Assembly (NCBI GenBank): GCA_028284125.1
Contig: JANQSI010000008.1
Location: 248,001 to 312,000, forward strand
Length of the DNA: 64,000 nt
Direction of reading: 5' to 3'
Source: Cyclobacteriaceae bacterium
GTDB lineage: Bacteria; Bacteroidota; Bacteroidia; Cytophagales; Cyclobacteriaceae
The notes below the pieces were generated by a model. That model was not told the origin of the DNA and made no database searches. It saw nothing but the letters and a program-made list of their open reading frames with translations. Below are positions 43,496 to 50,119 of the stretch, one piece after another; positions within the stretch are counted from its first letter, which is position 1, and each line of letters opens with the position of its first letter. Position numbers and translations under genes: made by a program.

Positions 43496-44160
43496 TAGGC
43501 AGTGGCTTTAGCAAATCCCATTTTTTGCAAGAAAAACTTGCCCAAATCAATCACAGAATCAAGAGCTGGAAGCTCGCCTACATCAAATAAGGTGCGCGTT
43601 GATTTTTCGATAAATGCATCTGTATCGGTTGCTGCTGCAGAATCATCCTTAATCCAGAAATGAATCATCGCTATGCTGTGTTGCCAAAGAATGTTTTTGT
43701 AGCTTGTCCTTGCAAACTTTTGTCCCTTTTCGGGAACAAATGATGGTGGTTCTACCCACTCAATTTCATTGTCCATTACTACCCTTCGCGTTTCCATTAA
43801 GTACTTAGGACCCGCGTGTTGAATGTTCTTTAGTTCTGGTGTCATCCTAAAAAGAATGTAGGACCGATCTTCCTTGATCAACTCCAACAAGGTGAAAAGA
43901 AAGGAGAGATGCTTCTCTCTTCCGTTCATTGATTCAAAATCACTGTCTTTATCAAGTACCTCAAATGTTTGATTATAGTAATCCTTCCAAATTGAGGACT
44001 CGATGGTATCCAGATTTCCGAATACTTGATAGAATTCTTCGTCGGAGATCTTAGCATGTTTAGTAAAAATCCTGACGGTTTCAGGGCTTTTTCCTTCAGT
44101 TAGAAGGAAGTCCTGATAGCTCTTTTGAATGGTTTTTTTAGTTACAGTTTTTTTCGCCAT
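43495..44160 (-). CDS. TetR-like protein coupled to AarF kinase
   Basis: 221 aa. The N-terminal 60 residues fit the TetR helix-turn-helix layout (IQKSYQDFLLTEGKSP, then ISDEEFYQVFGNLDTIE), followed by an all-helical C-terminal domain with a distinctive 'WVEPPSFVPEKGQ' loop. The DNA-recognition helix is weaker than in classical TetR, so a non-DNA role is possible. It is the first gene of the minus-strand group TetR-like, AarF, hydrolase. A poly-lysine opening (MAKKTVTKKTIQ) precedes the helices. The 1-kb repeat region lies directly upstream. Confidence 0.65.
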   Translation of the reverse strand: MAKKTVTKKTIQKSYQDFLLTEGKSPETVRIFTKHAKISDEEFYQVFGNLDTIESSIWKDYYNQTFEVLDKDSDFESMNGREKHLSFLFTLLELIKEDRSYILFRMTPELKNIQHAGPKYLMETRRVVMDNEIEWVEPPSFVPEKGQKFARTSYKNILWQHSIAMIHFWIKDDSAAATDTDAFIEKSTRTLFDVGELPALDSVIDLGKFFLQKMGFAKATA

Positions 44161-44297
44161 GTCGATAAGATGATTCTTACTTATCTAAACATGGGAACAG
44201 CGCTTTTGGTTTTGTGAGATTATAGTTTTTTCTTAAAATGTCTAGCTGATGATTAGTTGCTTCTGCTAATATCCTAGTTATGATCATTTGGGGTGAA

Positions 44298-44517
44298 CAC
44301 GGAAGAAACTTCCGTGCTAGTGATAATGACTACCAGCATGCCCCTGGATAACCAGGGGACCATACTACTCAGGTTCTAAACCTGAAGTTGACTTTTAGTT
44401 TCAGGCTAAAACCCTTAACTTTGGTCAACCGTTTAAAGAAACATAGCATGGTTTTTAACATGCTCGGTAATCACAAAACAAAGATGGCAATACTTGGAAG
44501 TGTTGCTATTTTTTTTT
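44298..44517 (+). ncRNA. candidate structured RNA, copy 1
   Basis: Stems in order: CACGGAAG-aaa-CTTCCGTG (44298-44316); CCCCTGG-ataa-CCAGGGG (44341-44358); TCAGGTT-cta-AACCTGA (44369-44385); GTTGAC (44387-44392) paired with GTCAAC (44424-44429) and enclosing TTTTAG/CTAAAA; AGCATG/CATGCT (44445-44464); then a terminator hairpin and T-run. The matching copy 2 keeps these stems with compensating base changes. The promoter was not identified. It could be an sRNA or a long leader. I recognise no known family. Confidence 0.45.
44484..44517 (+). terminator. intrinsic terminator of structured copy 1
   Basis: The hairpin has arms ATGGCAATACT and AGTGTTGCTAT with a TGGA loop, including G-U pairs, at 44484-44509. 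It is followed by a run of about nine T. Confidence 0.75.
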
Positions 44518-44644
44518 GATCTACATCTAGTCTTCTATATCGCTATTGTCTAAAGGTTTATGTTGAAAGTAGTGCCGATCAGTATGAAAATAATATGTGG
44601 GTTTAGAGGTCGCAATTACATGATAGAAAGAGTGTTTTGATGAG

Positions 44645-44895
44645 CTCTGAAGAAACTTCTGCGCTAGAGATGAAGTTTAGAAGTGTTCATTTAATTTGAT
44701 TTTATGCTAACGGGACGCCTCCGGGACAAGTCCGGAGGACCACACTAATTAGGTTCTAAACCTAAAGTTGATTTTTAGTTTCAGGTCGAAACCCTTAACT
44801 TTAATCAACCGTTTTAAAAAACGTAATGTGGATTTTACATCCACGTTTAGCACAAAACAATAATAGCGATTCCGAGAGGTGTTGCTATTTTTTTT
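44645..44895 (+). ncRNA. candidate structured RNA, copy 2
   Basis: Second copy with the same order of stems: a weakened opening hairpin; CCTCCGG/CCGGAGG (44718-44738), a different sequence in the place of copy 1's CCCCTGG stem; TTAGGTT/AACCTAA (44749-44765), where C-G became T-A; GTTGAT (44767-44772) with ATCAAC (44804-44809), where C-G again became T-A; GTGGAT/ATCCAC (44828-44844); then a terminator with a GAGA loop. Pairing is kept although bases differ, which supports an RNA-level function. Confidence 0.45.
44862..44895 (+). terminator. intrinsic terminator of structured copy 2
   Basis: AATAGCGATTCC (44862-44873) pairs with GGTGTTGCTATT (44878-44889) around a GAGA (GNRA-type) tetraloop, with one T-T mismatch and two G-T pairs. 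A T-run follows. Confidence 0.75.
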
Positions 44896-44984
44896 GATCT
44901 ACATCTAGTCTTCTATATCGCTACTTTCTAAAGATTTAGGTTGAAAGTGGTGTCAGTCTAAATGATAATGAACATATCGGGTTT

Positions 44985-45134
44985 ATGCTGGAGAGAATAT
45001 TTCAGGTGAGCACGGAAGAAACTTCCGCGCTAGTGAAGAGTACCGACAGGATAGTTGCCTCTACCTACGACTTAGCTGAGAGTACAGACAAGATAGTTGC
45101 CTCCACCGACAACTTAGCCAAAAGTACAGACTAG
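44985..45134 (+). CDS. possible 49-aa peptide with 14-aa repeats
   Basis: The ATG at 44985 opens a frame that crosses the third repeat-unit start (VSTEETSALVK) and runs through two full copies of a 14-residue repeat, STDRIVASTYDLAE and STDKIVASTDNLAK. It stops at a TAG in the third copy. The repeat has heptad-like spacing (coiled coil possible). The equivalent frame in copy 2 is shifted (MSSEETSALEMKF...) and copy 1 has VNTEETSVLV, so the EETS-x-L peptide is partly conserved. It is near the limit of credibility as a real gene and could instead be a remnant. Confidence 0.25.
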   Translation: MLERIFQVSTEETSALVKSTDRIVASTYDLAESTDKIVASTDNLAKSTD

Positions 45135-45164
45135 ATAGCTGCTCTCACAGACATCTAGTCTCAT
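45039..45164 (+). repeat. three tandem 42-bp repeats
   Basis: Units start at 45039, 45081 and 45123 with exactly 42-bp spacing and the consensus opening AGTACAGACAAGATAGTTGC. The third is the most diverged. The last unit also forms an inverted repeat AGACTAGAT (45128-45136) / ATCTAGTCT (45153-45161), and the second arm matches the CATCTAGTCT tail of the larger repeats. Confidence 0.8.
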
Positions 45165-45188
45165 ACAGCTCGGATGTTATTCTCCGTA

Positions 45189-45608
45189 TTAATACTGATC
45201 CAGGAAGTATTTAATGATGTCTGTAGTGGTTATGATTCCAACTAGCTTATCGTTTTCTGTGACCGGTAAGGCATGAAATTCTTTTTCAGCCAGGATTTGA
45301 GCCGCTCCCTTCAATGTATCATCTGGCGACACGGTGACTGGACTGTGTTTCATTACCTGATTAATGGAAAGCATATCGAAAATAGCTTCATCAGAGCCTT
45401 CTTGTCCATCACCAAATGTGTTTCCGAAACTGATCCTTAAGATGTCAGTATGACTTAGAATGCCAATTAATTTATCGCCCGACACAACCGGGATATGACG
45501 AATATTGTATTTGTTAAAAAGCGCATTTGCCTCTTGTAATGAGTTATTGACACTGACGGTTTGAACGTCTTTTGTCATTATGTTGGCTACTTTTTCTCTT
45601 TGTTTCAT
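45189..45608 (-). CDS. CBS-domain pair protein
   Basis: 139 aa made of two CBS domains (about 8-60 and 80-137). Each has the typical opening 'MTKDVQTVSVNNSLQEA' or 'MKHSPVTVSPDDTLKGA' and the 'GIxxxTDI' ending (GILSHTDILR, GIITTTDIIK). CBS pairs bind adenine nucleotides and act as energy or ion sensors. No enzymatic domain is attached. It lies 18 bp downstream of the PPK2 gene on the same strand, so co-transcription is likely and nucleotide sensing beside a polyphosphate kinase is plausible, though unproven. Confidence 0.88.
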   Translation of the reverse strand: MKQREKVANIMTKDVQTVSVNNSLQEANALFNKYNIRHIPVVSGDKLIGILSHTDILRISFGNTFGDGQEGSDEAIFDMLSINQVMKHSPVTVSPDDTLKGAAQILAEKEFHALPVTENDKLVGIITTTDIIKYFLDQY

Positions 45609-45626
45609 TTTGAATTGGTTTAGTAT

Positions 45627-46535
45627 TTAGTCGCTTGTTACTCCGGATCTATGAAATCTTCTGGCGATTTCGGGATCAGGAAGTAGTGAAATTTCTGCTA
45701 ATTCTTTGCCTTCATAGTTAAGATGGTTGAGTACGTAACGAATGGTTTCCAGACGAGCCTTTCGCTTGTTATTCGCTTCAATTATAACCCAAGGACTATA
45801 GGAGGTATGCGTTCTTGCGAACATTTCCTTTTTATATTTTGAATAACTGTCCCAATGTTCTTGTGCTTTTTCATCAATTGGGCTCAGCTTCCATTGCTTA
45901 AGTGGATCGTCTTTCCGCGAATCGAATCTTCGTTTCTGTTCTGACTTTGAAATGGAAAGCCAAAACTTGAAGATTTCTACTCCATCTTCATACAGCATGT
46001 GCTCAAATTCCGGTACCTGAAGAAGGAACGTTTTGTATTGCTCTTTACTGCAAAAACCCATCACAGGCTCGACCACTGCCCGATTGTACCAGCTTCGATC
46101 GTAAAAGGTGATTTCTCCCGGATTTGGAAGGGTATTGACGTAACGCTGAAAATACCACTGCCCTTTTTCCATTTCTGTGGGTTTGTTAAGTGCTACTACC
46201 CGCATGGTTCGCGGGTTTAGGTGTTCGATAAACCTTCTAATGTTACCTCCTTTTCCAGCTGCATCACGTCCTTCAAAAATGATGGCTATACGCCGATTAT
46301 TAATGTGAACATCACGTTGCAGTTTCACCAGTTCAACTTGCAGTTGTTCTAGCTCATTTTCGTATTTCAAGTTAAACAGGAGGTGTTCCAGGTCAAACGC
46401 TTTTGTTTTGAGCAATTTTCTTAGACCACTCTGGCTATTGATTAATTTCAAATCTTCCGACGAAAGCTTAGGAATCTTTGGAGCTTTACCATTACTAGTG
46501 GTTTTCTCCACTTTTATCTTGTTTTCAATACTCAT
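45627..46535 (-). CDS. ppk2: polyphosphate kinase 2 (PPK2 family)
   Basis: PPK2 transfers phosphate between polyphosphate and nucleotides in the cytoplasm. The protein is about 302 aa from the ATG at 46535 and carries Walker A FEGRDAAGKGGNIRRF (about 83-98), Walker B YDRSWYNRAVVEPVMGF and the lid segment SKSEQKRRFDSRKDDP. This matches class I PPK2 in length and motifs; whether it prefers ADP or GDP cannot be read. A 22-bp tandem duplication covers the start codon: the upstream copy's ATG (46557) opens only a short out-of-frame peptide, and a TTG at 46550 is also possible. CBS protein follows. Confidence 0.9.
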   Translation of the reverse strand: MSIENKIKVEKTTSNGKAPKIPKLSSEDLKLINSQSGLRKLLKTKAFDLEHLLFNLKYENELEQLQVELVKLQRDVHINNRRIAIIFEGRDAAGKGGNIRRFIEHLNPRTMRVVALNKPTEMEKGQWYFQRYVNTLPNPGEITFYDRSWYNRAVVEPVMGFCSKEQYKTFLLQVPEFEHMLYEDGVEIFKFWLSISKSEQKRRFDSRKDDPLKQWKLSPIDEKAQEHWDSYSKYKKEMFARTHTSYSPWVIIEANNKRKARLETIRYVLNHLNYEGKELAEISLLPDPEIARRFHRSGVTSD

Positions 46536-46560
46536 ATCTCTTGTTTTCAATACTCATATC
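46518..46560 (-). repeat. 22-bp tandem duplication over the ppk2 start codon
   Basis: CTTGTTTTCAATACTCATAT plus C occurs at 46518-46538 and again at 46540-46560. On the minus strand each copy contains ATGAGTATTGAAAACAAG. Only the downstream copy is in frame with ppk2. Confidence 0.85.
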
Positions 46561-46713
46561 ACAGACCAAGGTAGAGGTACACTGAAAGTGGATATAGGAG
46601 TTAGATCATACTAGCGTTTGATTTAAATCAGAGCGAATGATTTCCGATCTCATTTTTTGATTTACCACCCTTCTGGACTGATTCTTTTTTAGTTGAGAAC
46701 CCTATATTATGCG

Positions 46714-46721
46714 TTATTTTG
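46714..46721 (+). promoter_or_regulatory. possible -7 box for ytoQ
   Basis: TTATTTTG matches the Bacteroidota -7 consensus TAnnTTTG at all but one fixed base. A TTG at 46693-46695 lies 18 nt upstream as a -33 candidate. The ATG at 46748 follows 26 nt later. Confidence 0.3.
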
Positions 46722-46747
46722 TCGTGGAAACTTAACTATCATAGACT

Positions 46748-47185
46748 ATGAAATTATCTGTGTACCTCTCAGGAGAGATTCATTCGGACTGGCGCGATGA
46801 AATTGAAAAAGGCTGTAGAGACTTACCTATTGAATTCCTGACACCGGTGGTCACGCACAGCGCCTCGGATGATGCCGGGGATGTGCTAGGAGAGGAGGAA
46901 AAATCGTTTTGGAAAGATCACAAAAGTGCCAAGGTTAACAGCATTCGTATTAAAACCAATATCGAAAAATCAGATGTTATTGTTGTGAAGTTTGGAGAGA
47001 AATACCGTCAATGGAATGCGGCTTTTGATGCTGGTTATGCTGCTGCCTTGAATAAACCGTATGTTGTCATTCATCCGGAGGAGTTCACTCATGCTTTAAA
47101 AGAAGTGGATGCTCAGGCAATGGCGGTAGCAGAAAATGAGACGCAAGTGATTGCTGTTTTGAAATACTTAACAACTCAGAAGTAG
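46748..47185 (+). CDS. ytoQ: YtoQ-family protein
   Basis: 145 aa, full length for the YtoQ family, which resembles nucleoside 2-deoxyribosyltransferase folds. Motifs: opening KLSVYLSGEIHSDWR, then FLTPVVTHSASDDAGD, and the late NAAFDAGYAAALNKPYVV, where deoxyribosyltransferases have their catalytic glutamate region. The biochemical function of YtoQ is not established. Its stop TAG touches the stop of the cyclase gene on the other strand (TAGCTA), leaving no spacer. Confidence 0.88.
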   Translation: MKLSVYLSGEIHSDWRDEIEKGCRDLPIEFLTPVVTHSASDDAGDVLGEEEKSFWKDHKSAKVNSIRIKTNIEKSDVIVVKFGEKYRQWNAAFDAGYAAALNKPYVVIHPEEFTHALKEVDAQAMAVAENETQVIAVLKYLTTQK

Positions 47186-48271
47186 CTAGGATGCTTCAAT
47201 ACTGTAGATGTTGACCTTATTGGTTTTTCCCTTCAAAAGAATATCTCCTACATGGGAGCTAGAAAAAGAGGTGTCCAGCTGAAGGCTTGATTTTAGCTTT
47301 TCAGAAATTAAGATACTTCTGCCCAACACGTTGCATTGTTCCTGGATTCGTGCAGCTGTATTAATCGTATCGCCATGATAGGCTATTTCTGTTTTGATTT
47401 CGCCTACTTCTGCAACAACGATTTGACCAATGTTTAGTCCTGCTTTGAATTCAGGGACTACACCATATTTTCTAGTGTAATAATCTGATCTGTTTTGCAA
47501 TTTTTCACTGAATTCGAAAAATGCGCGCAAGCAATTAGAGTTAGTAAGCCCAACGTCTTTTGACCAGGTGAGTACCGCTTCATCACCAACATATTGGTAT
47601 ACTTCCGCATTGTATTTTTCCACTACTTTCAAATCTTTGAAACAATCCTGAATAAGCTTGCTATATTGGATGTGTCCCAATTCTTCTGCAATTGCTGTAG
47701 AACTTTTGAGATCCAGAAACATAAAGATGCGTTCGTCCTCTTTGGGCTGGTAAAACTCCCCTTTGATCATTCTCCATAAATTGCCCGGACCCAATTTTTT
47801 GTCAATTTGCTTGAACATATCAATGAAGAAGCCAACTAAAAAAATGTAAAACAGTAAAAGAATCATCTCACTGGAAAACAGAAAGTCTGTATATGTTTCC
47901 ATATTAAATTCCACCCCAGCAACACGTGTAAACACGCGCATGGCAAAAGTCAGAAACAAAAAGACGACAACAAGAAATGATCCAAGTCCAATGGCCATAG
48001 CTCTTCCCAACGAAACGTACTTATATACTTTCGTATCGATGATGTAATCAAGACTCCCAAATAGAAATCCCGACACGACCCCAATAACGGTGTGTAGTCT
48101 TAGCCTTTGGGTAAAAGTGAGCGGGTCAAAATCCTGAACCACCTCTTGACCGAATTCGCGCATCAATCCCCAAAGGATGAAAGCCAAACTCCATGCGATG
48201 AAATGTCGTAGCACGTATCGCCAATACTTATTCATAGAGCCCTCAGTTTTGTTTGAAACAAAATTCGTCAT
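47186..48271 (-). CDS. membrane-anchored class III adenylate/guanylate cyclase
   Basis: 361 aa. Four predicted transmembrane helices in about residues 20-175 (for example FIAWSLAFILWGLM and MILLLFYIFLVGFFIDMF) precede a class III catalytic domain (about 185-361). Catalytic features: first metal Asp in FMFLDLKSSTAIAEELG, second in YQYVGDEAVLTW, and the transition-state region HGDTINTAARIQ. It would make cAMP or cGMP in the cytoplasm as a homodimer. The start may be the ATG near 48235 (MNKYWRYVLRHF), which begins right before the first helix. No dedicated sensor domain is visible apart from the membrane part. Confidence 0.85.
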   Translation of the reverse strand: MTNFVSNKTEGSMNKYWRYVLRHFIAWSLAFILWGLMREFGQEVVQDFDPLTFTQRLRLHTVIGVVSGFLFGSLDYIIDTKVYKYVSLGRAMAIGLGSFLVVVFLFLTFAMRVFTRVAGVEFNMETYTDFLFSSEMILLLFYIFLVGFFIDMFKQIDKKLGPGNLWRMIKGEFYQPKEDERIFMFLDLKSSTAIAEELGHIQYSKLIQDCFKDLKVVEKYNAEVYQYVGDEAVLTWSKDVGLTNSNCLRAFFEFSEKLQNRSDYYTRKYGVVPEFKAGLNIGQIVVAEVGEIKTEIAYHGDTINTAARIQEQCNVLGRSILISEKLKSSLQLDTSFSSSHVGDILLKGKTNKVNIYSIEAS

Positions 48272-48322
48272 TCTTCATTAAGAAATGATATTTCTTTACT
48301 TTGAGTTTTTAATTAATACAGT

Positions 48323-49198
48323 TTGAAAGACGCCAAAAAAAGGAAAAGATTTCTCTGCTACTTTATTATTCTAGCCCTAGGATCATGTAATTCTACTTCA
48401 GAGAAAACCATTGACGTGCTGGACGAACCTTTGATAAGTGGTCTTGCTGATCCCGTTCAATTGGAGCTTGAACTCACCCGAATTCCGATGAGCAATTATG
48501 TAGAAGATCCGACCCGCATTGATTCTGTTACAAGCGATGGTCCATTTAACTACGAAATAGATAATTCTGACATCATTCTAATCGGACGCCCGCAAAAACA
48601 ATTGTATGTGCTCCATCTGTGGAGCAACGGATTTAAGGAAAGTATTCTCCTTAAGCGAACCAAGCCCATTTTGCACAGCTTTTTATATATAGGTGATGCC
48701 AAAGAAGTAAAAGTCAAAGGGGATTTCAATGAATGGGATGAGGAATTACTTAAGCTTAAGAAATCGGATAAATCTTTTACTGATTATGTCTTGCTCAGAC
48801 CTGGAGAATACGAATACTTATTTGTAGTTGACGACAAAGAGATCCTTGATCCATACAACAAAGATTCCGTACAAAATGATGGCGAATGGCGTTCCGTTTT
48901 GACTGTTCCTGGAACTGATGTAAGGAAATCTCCAACCATTGATCTGATAGGAAACAATGATCGCAAAATTCAGTTGACGGCTCAAAAGATCTCTAATGTT
49001 TACGTATTTTGGCAAAACACCTTGCTCACCTCTGATTTTATCTCAAATACTGAAAACGGTTTTATAATCACAATTCCAAATAATGCCACTGAATTGGATA
49101 ACTCTACCATTCGAATTTGGGCTGAAAATGAAGAAAGCTTTAGTGAAGCATTGGAAATTGAACTTCAATCAGGGAAAGTGATTCTTGAAGAAAGATAA
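48323..49198 (+). CDS. lipoprotein with CBM48/AMPK-like glycogen-binding domain
   Basis: 291 aa, TTG start at 48323, signal with lipobox LGSC (CYFIILALGSC). The middle part (about 125-200) matches the CBM48 or AMPK-beta carbohydrate-binding type: VKVKGDFNEWDEELLKL, then LRPGEYEYLFVVDDKEILDP. The flanking regions look beta-rich and are unassigned. The family binds alpha-glucans or acts as an E-set module; here it is membrane-anchored with no enzyme attached. It is convergent with the leaderless GH17 gene, so it is not part of the beta-glucan operon. Confidence 0.75.
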   Translation: MKDAKKRKRFLCYFIILALGSCNSTSEKTIDVLDEPLISGLADPVQLELELTRIPMSNYVEDPTRIDSVTSDGPFNYEIDNSDIILIGRPQKQLYVLHLWSNGFKESILLKRTKPILHSFLYIGDAKEVKVKGDFNEWDEELLKLKKSDKSFTDYVLLRPGEYEYLFVVDDKEILDPYNKDSVQNDGEWRSVLTVPGTDVRKSPTIDLIGNNDRKIQLTAQKISNVYVFWQNTLLTSDFISNTENGFIITIPNNATELDNSTIRIWAENEESFSEALEIELQSGKVILEER

Positions 49199-49215
49199 TT
49201 CTCTCTTTTTGCGAA

Positions 49216-50103
49216 TCAAGTAAATTTCAACTGCTCGTCTTTATCCCATATTCCCCAATAGGCTCCAACATCTCCCTCAGATCCTACTTTCCAGGACTCA
49301 TCAAAGGAGGAGAAATAAAAGATTTCAATGCCTTCTTCTTGGGACCATTTTTGGGTGTTGATGAAATATTTCATCGCGTTTTCAGTAGAAGGAACTGCTC
49401 CTTCAAGTGGCGTACCTTGATCTGGCCATCCTGTTTCTGAAATGATCACTTTTTTGCCATTTCCGGCACTCATCGCTCGGTGAAACATGTCTTTCATGTA
49501 TAGCAAAGAGTAATCCTGATCACAGCCTTCCCAGAACGGATAGCAATTAGCCAAGATCACATCACAAGCTTCTGTAATTGCAGGACGCTCGGTAAACTCA
49601 TAATAAGCGTCTACATAGCCAACAGGAACACCAGAAATGGCTTCTTTTGCTCTGTATATAAAACTTAATAGTTCATCCTCAGTCAGATCACCACGATACA
49701 TGACTTCATTTCCAACAGCAGCAATATCCACAAATCCAGCATTTGCTAGCTCGATAAGGTTGGCAAGTTCTCTTTCATTGATTTCAGGATCGTTTCCGAG
49801 CCACGCGCCAACCAATGTTTTGATTCCATACTCGTGAGCAAGTCTCGGAATCATTTCGTTTCCATCCGTGCAGGAAAATGATCTAATCCAGCTGGTGTAG
49901 GGTTGGATGATTTCTAATCGTCTTCTGATTTGCTCTTCTGACAATTGATCTCCAGGATTTTGTCCTTCCATATAGGGACTAAAGCATAACCCGTGCATGC
50001 CTGCTTCAAGAAATTTTCTATATATCTCTTTTAGATCGTCAATGCTCTTGCCTTCGTAATCGATAGACGCAAGTGCTAAAAATCGTTCGTCTCTTAATGA
50101 CAT
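49216..50103 (-). CDS. leaderless GH17-family beta-1,3-glucan-active enzyme
   Basis: 295 aa, TIM-barrel GH17. Acid/base Glu about 132 in VGNEVMYRGD and nucleophile Glu about 223 in ISETGWPDQG. The N-terminus (MSLRDERFLALASIDYEG) has no signal peptide, so it should stay in the cytoplasm, unlike the GH17 lipoprotein upstream. GH17 enzymes hydrolyse or transglycosylate beta-1,3-glucans. With a cytoplasmic phosphorylase in the same operon, trimming or rearranging imported laminari-oligosaccharides fits. Last gene of the operon, 16 bp after the transporter. Confidence 0.87.
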   Translation of the reverse strand: MSLRDERFLALASIDYEGKSIDDLKEIYRKFLEAGMHGLCFSPYMEGQNPGDQLSEEQIRRRLEIIQPYTSWIRSFSCTDGNEMIPRLAHEYGIKTLVGAWLGNDPEINERELANLIELANAGFVDIAAVGNEVMYRGDLTEDELLSFIYRAKEAISGVPVGYVDAYYEFTERPAITEACDVILANCYPFWEGCDQDYSLLYMKDMFHRAMSAGNGKKVIISETGWPDQGTPLEGAVPSTENAMKYFINTQKWSQEEGIEIFYFSSFDESWKVGSEGDVGAYWGIWDKDEQLKFT

Positions 50104-50119
50104 TATCTTTTGCTATTTA

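Larger units (their letters stand above)
44298..45038 (+). repeat. tandem structured repeat, two full copies and a partial third
   Basis: Unit 1 runs 44298-44644, unit 2 runs 44645-45010, and a partial third copy starts at 45011. The 3' parts of units 1 and 2 are offset by exactly 380 bp (for example TCAGGTT at 44369 and TTAGGTT at 44749; terminators 44509 and 44889). Each unit opens with a GGAAGAAACTTCC-like hairpin. After the terminator both share the tail GATCTACATCTAGTCTTC and more. No gene of normal size fits. With the 42-bp repeats after it, this fills the gap from 44161 to 45188. Confidence 0.8.

Noticed and set aside
44280-44351. Short frame MIIWGEHGRNFRASDN... crossing copy 1
   Set aside because: It is in a different frame from the EETS-x-L peptide of the other copies and ends inside a stem; no support as a gene.
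44298-45038. Repeats considered as an integron cassette array or an insertion sequence
   Set aside because: No integrase or transposase frame, no terminal inverted repeats bounding the whole, and the repeated part is the entire unit and not just an attC-like end.
45039-45164. Three short regular repeats considered as a CRISPR array
   Set aside because: Units are contiguous with no spacers, they diverge from each other, and no cas gene is near.
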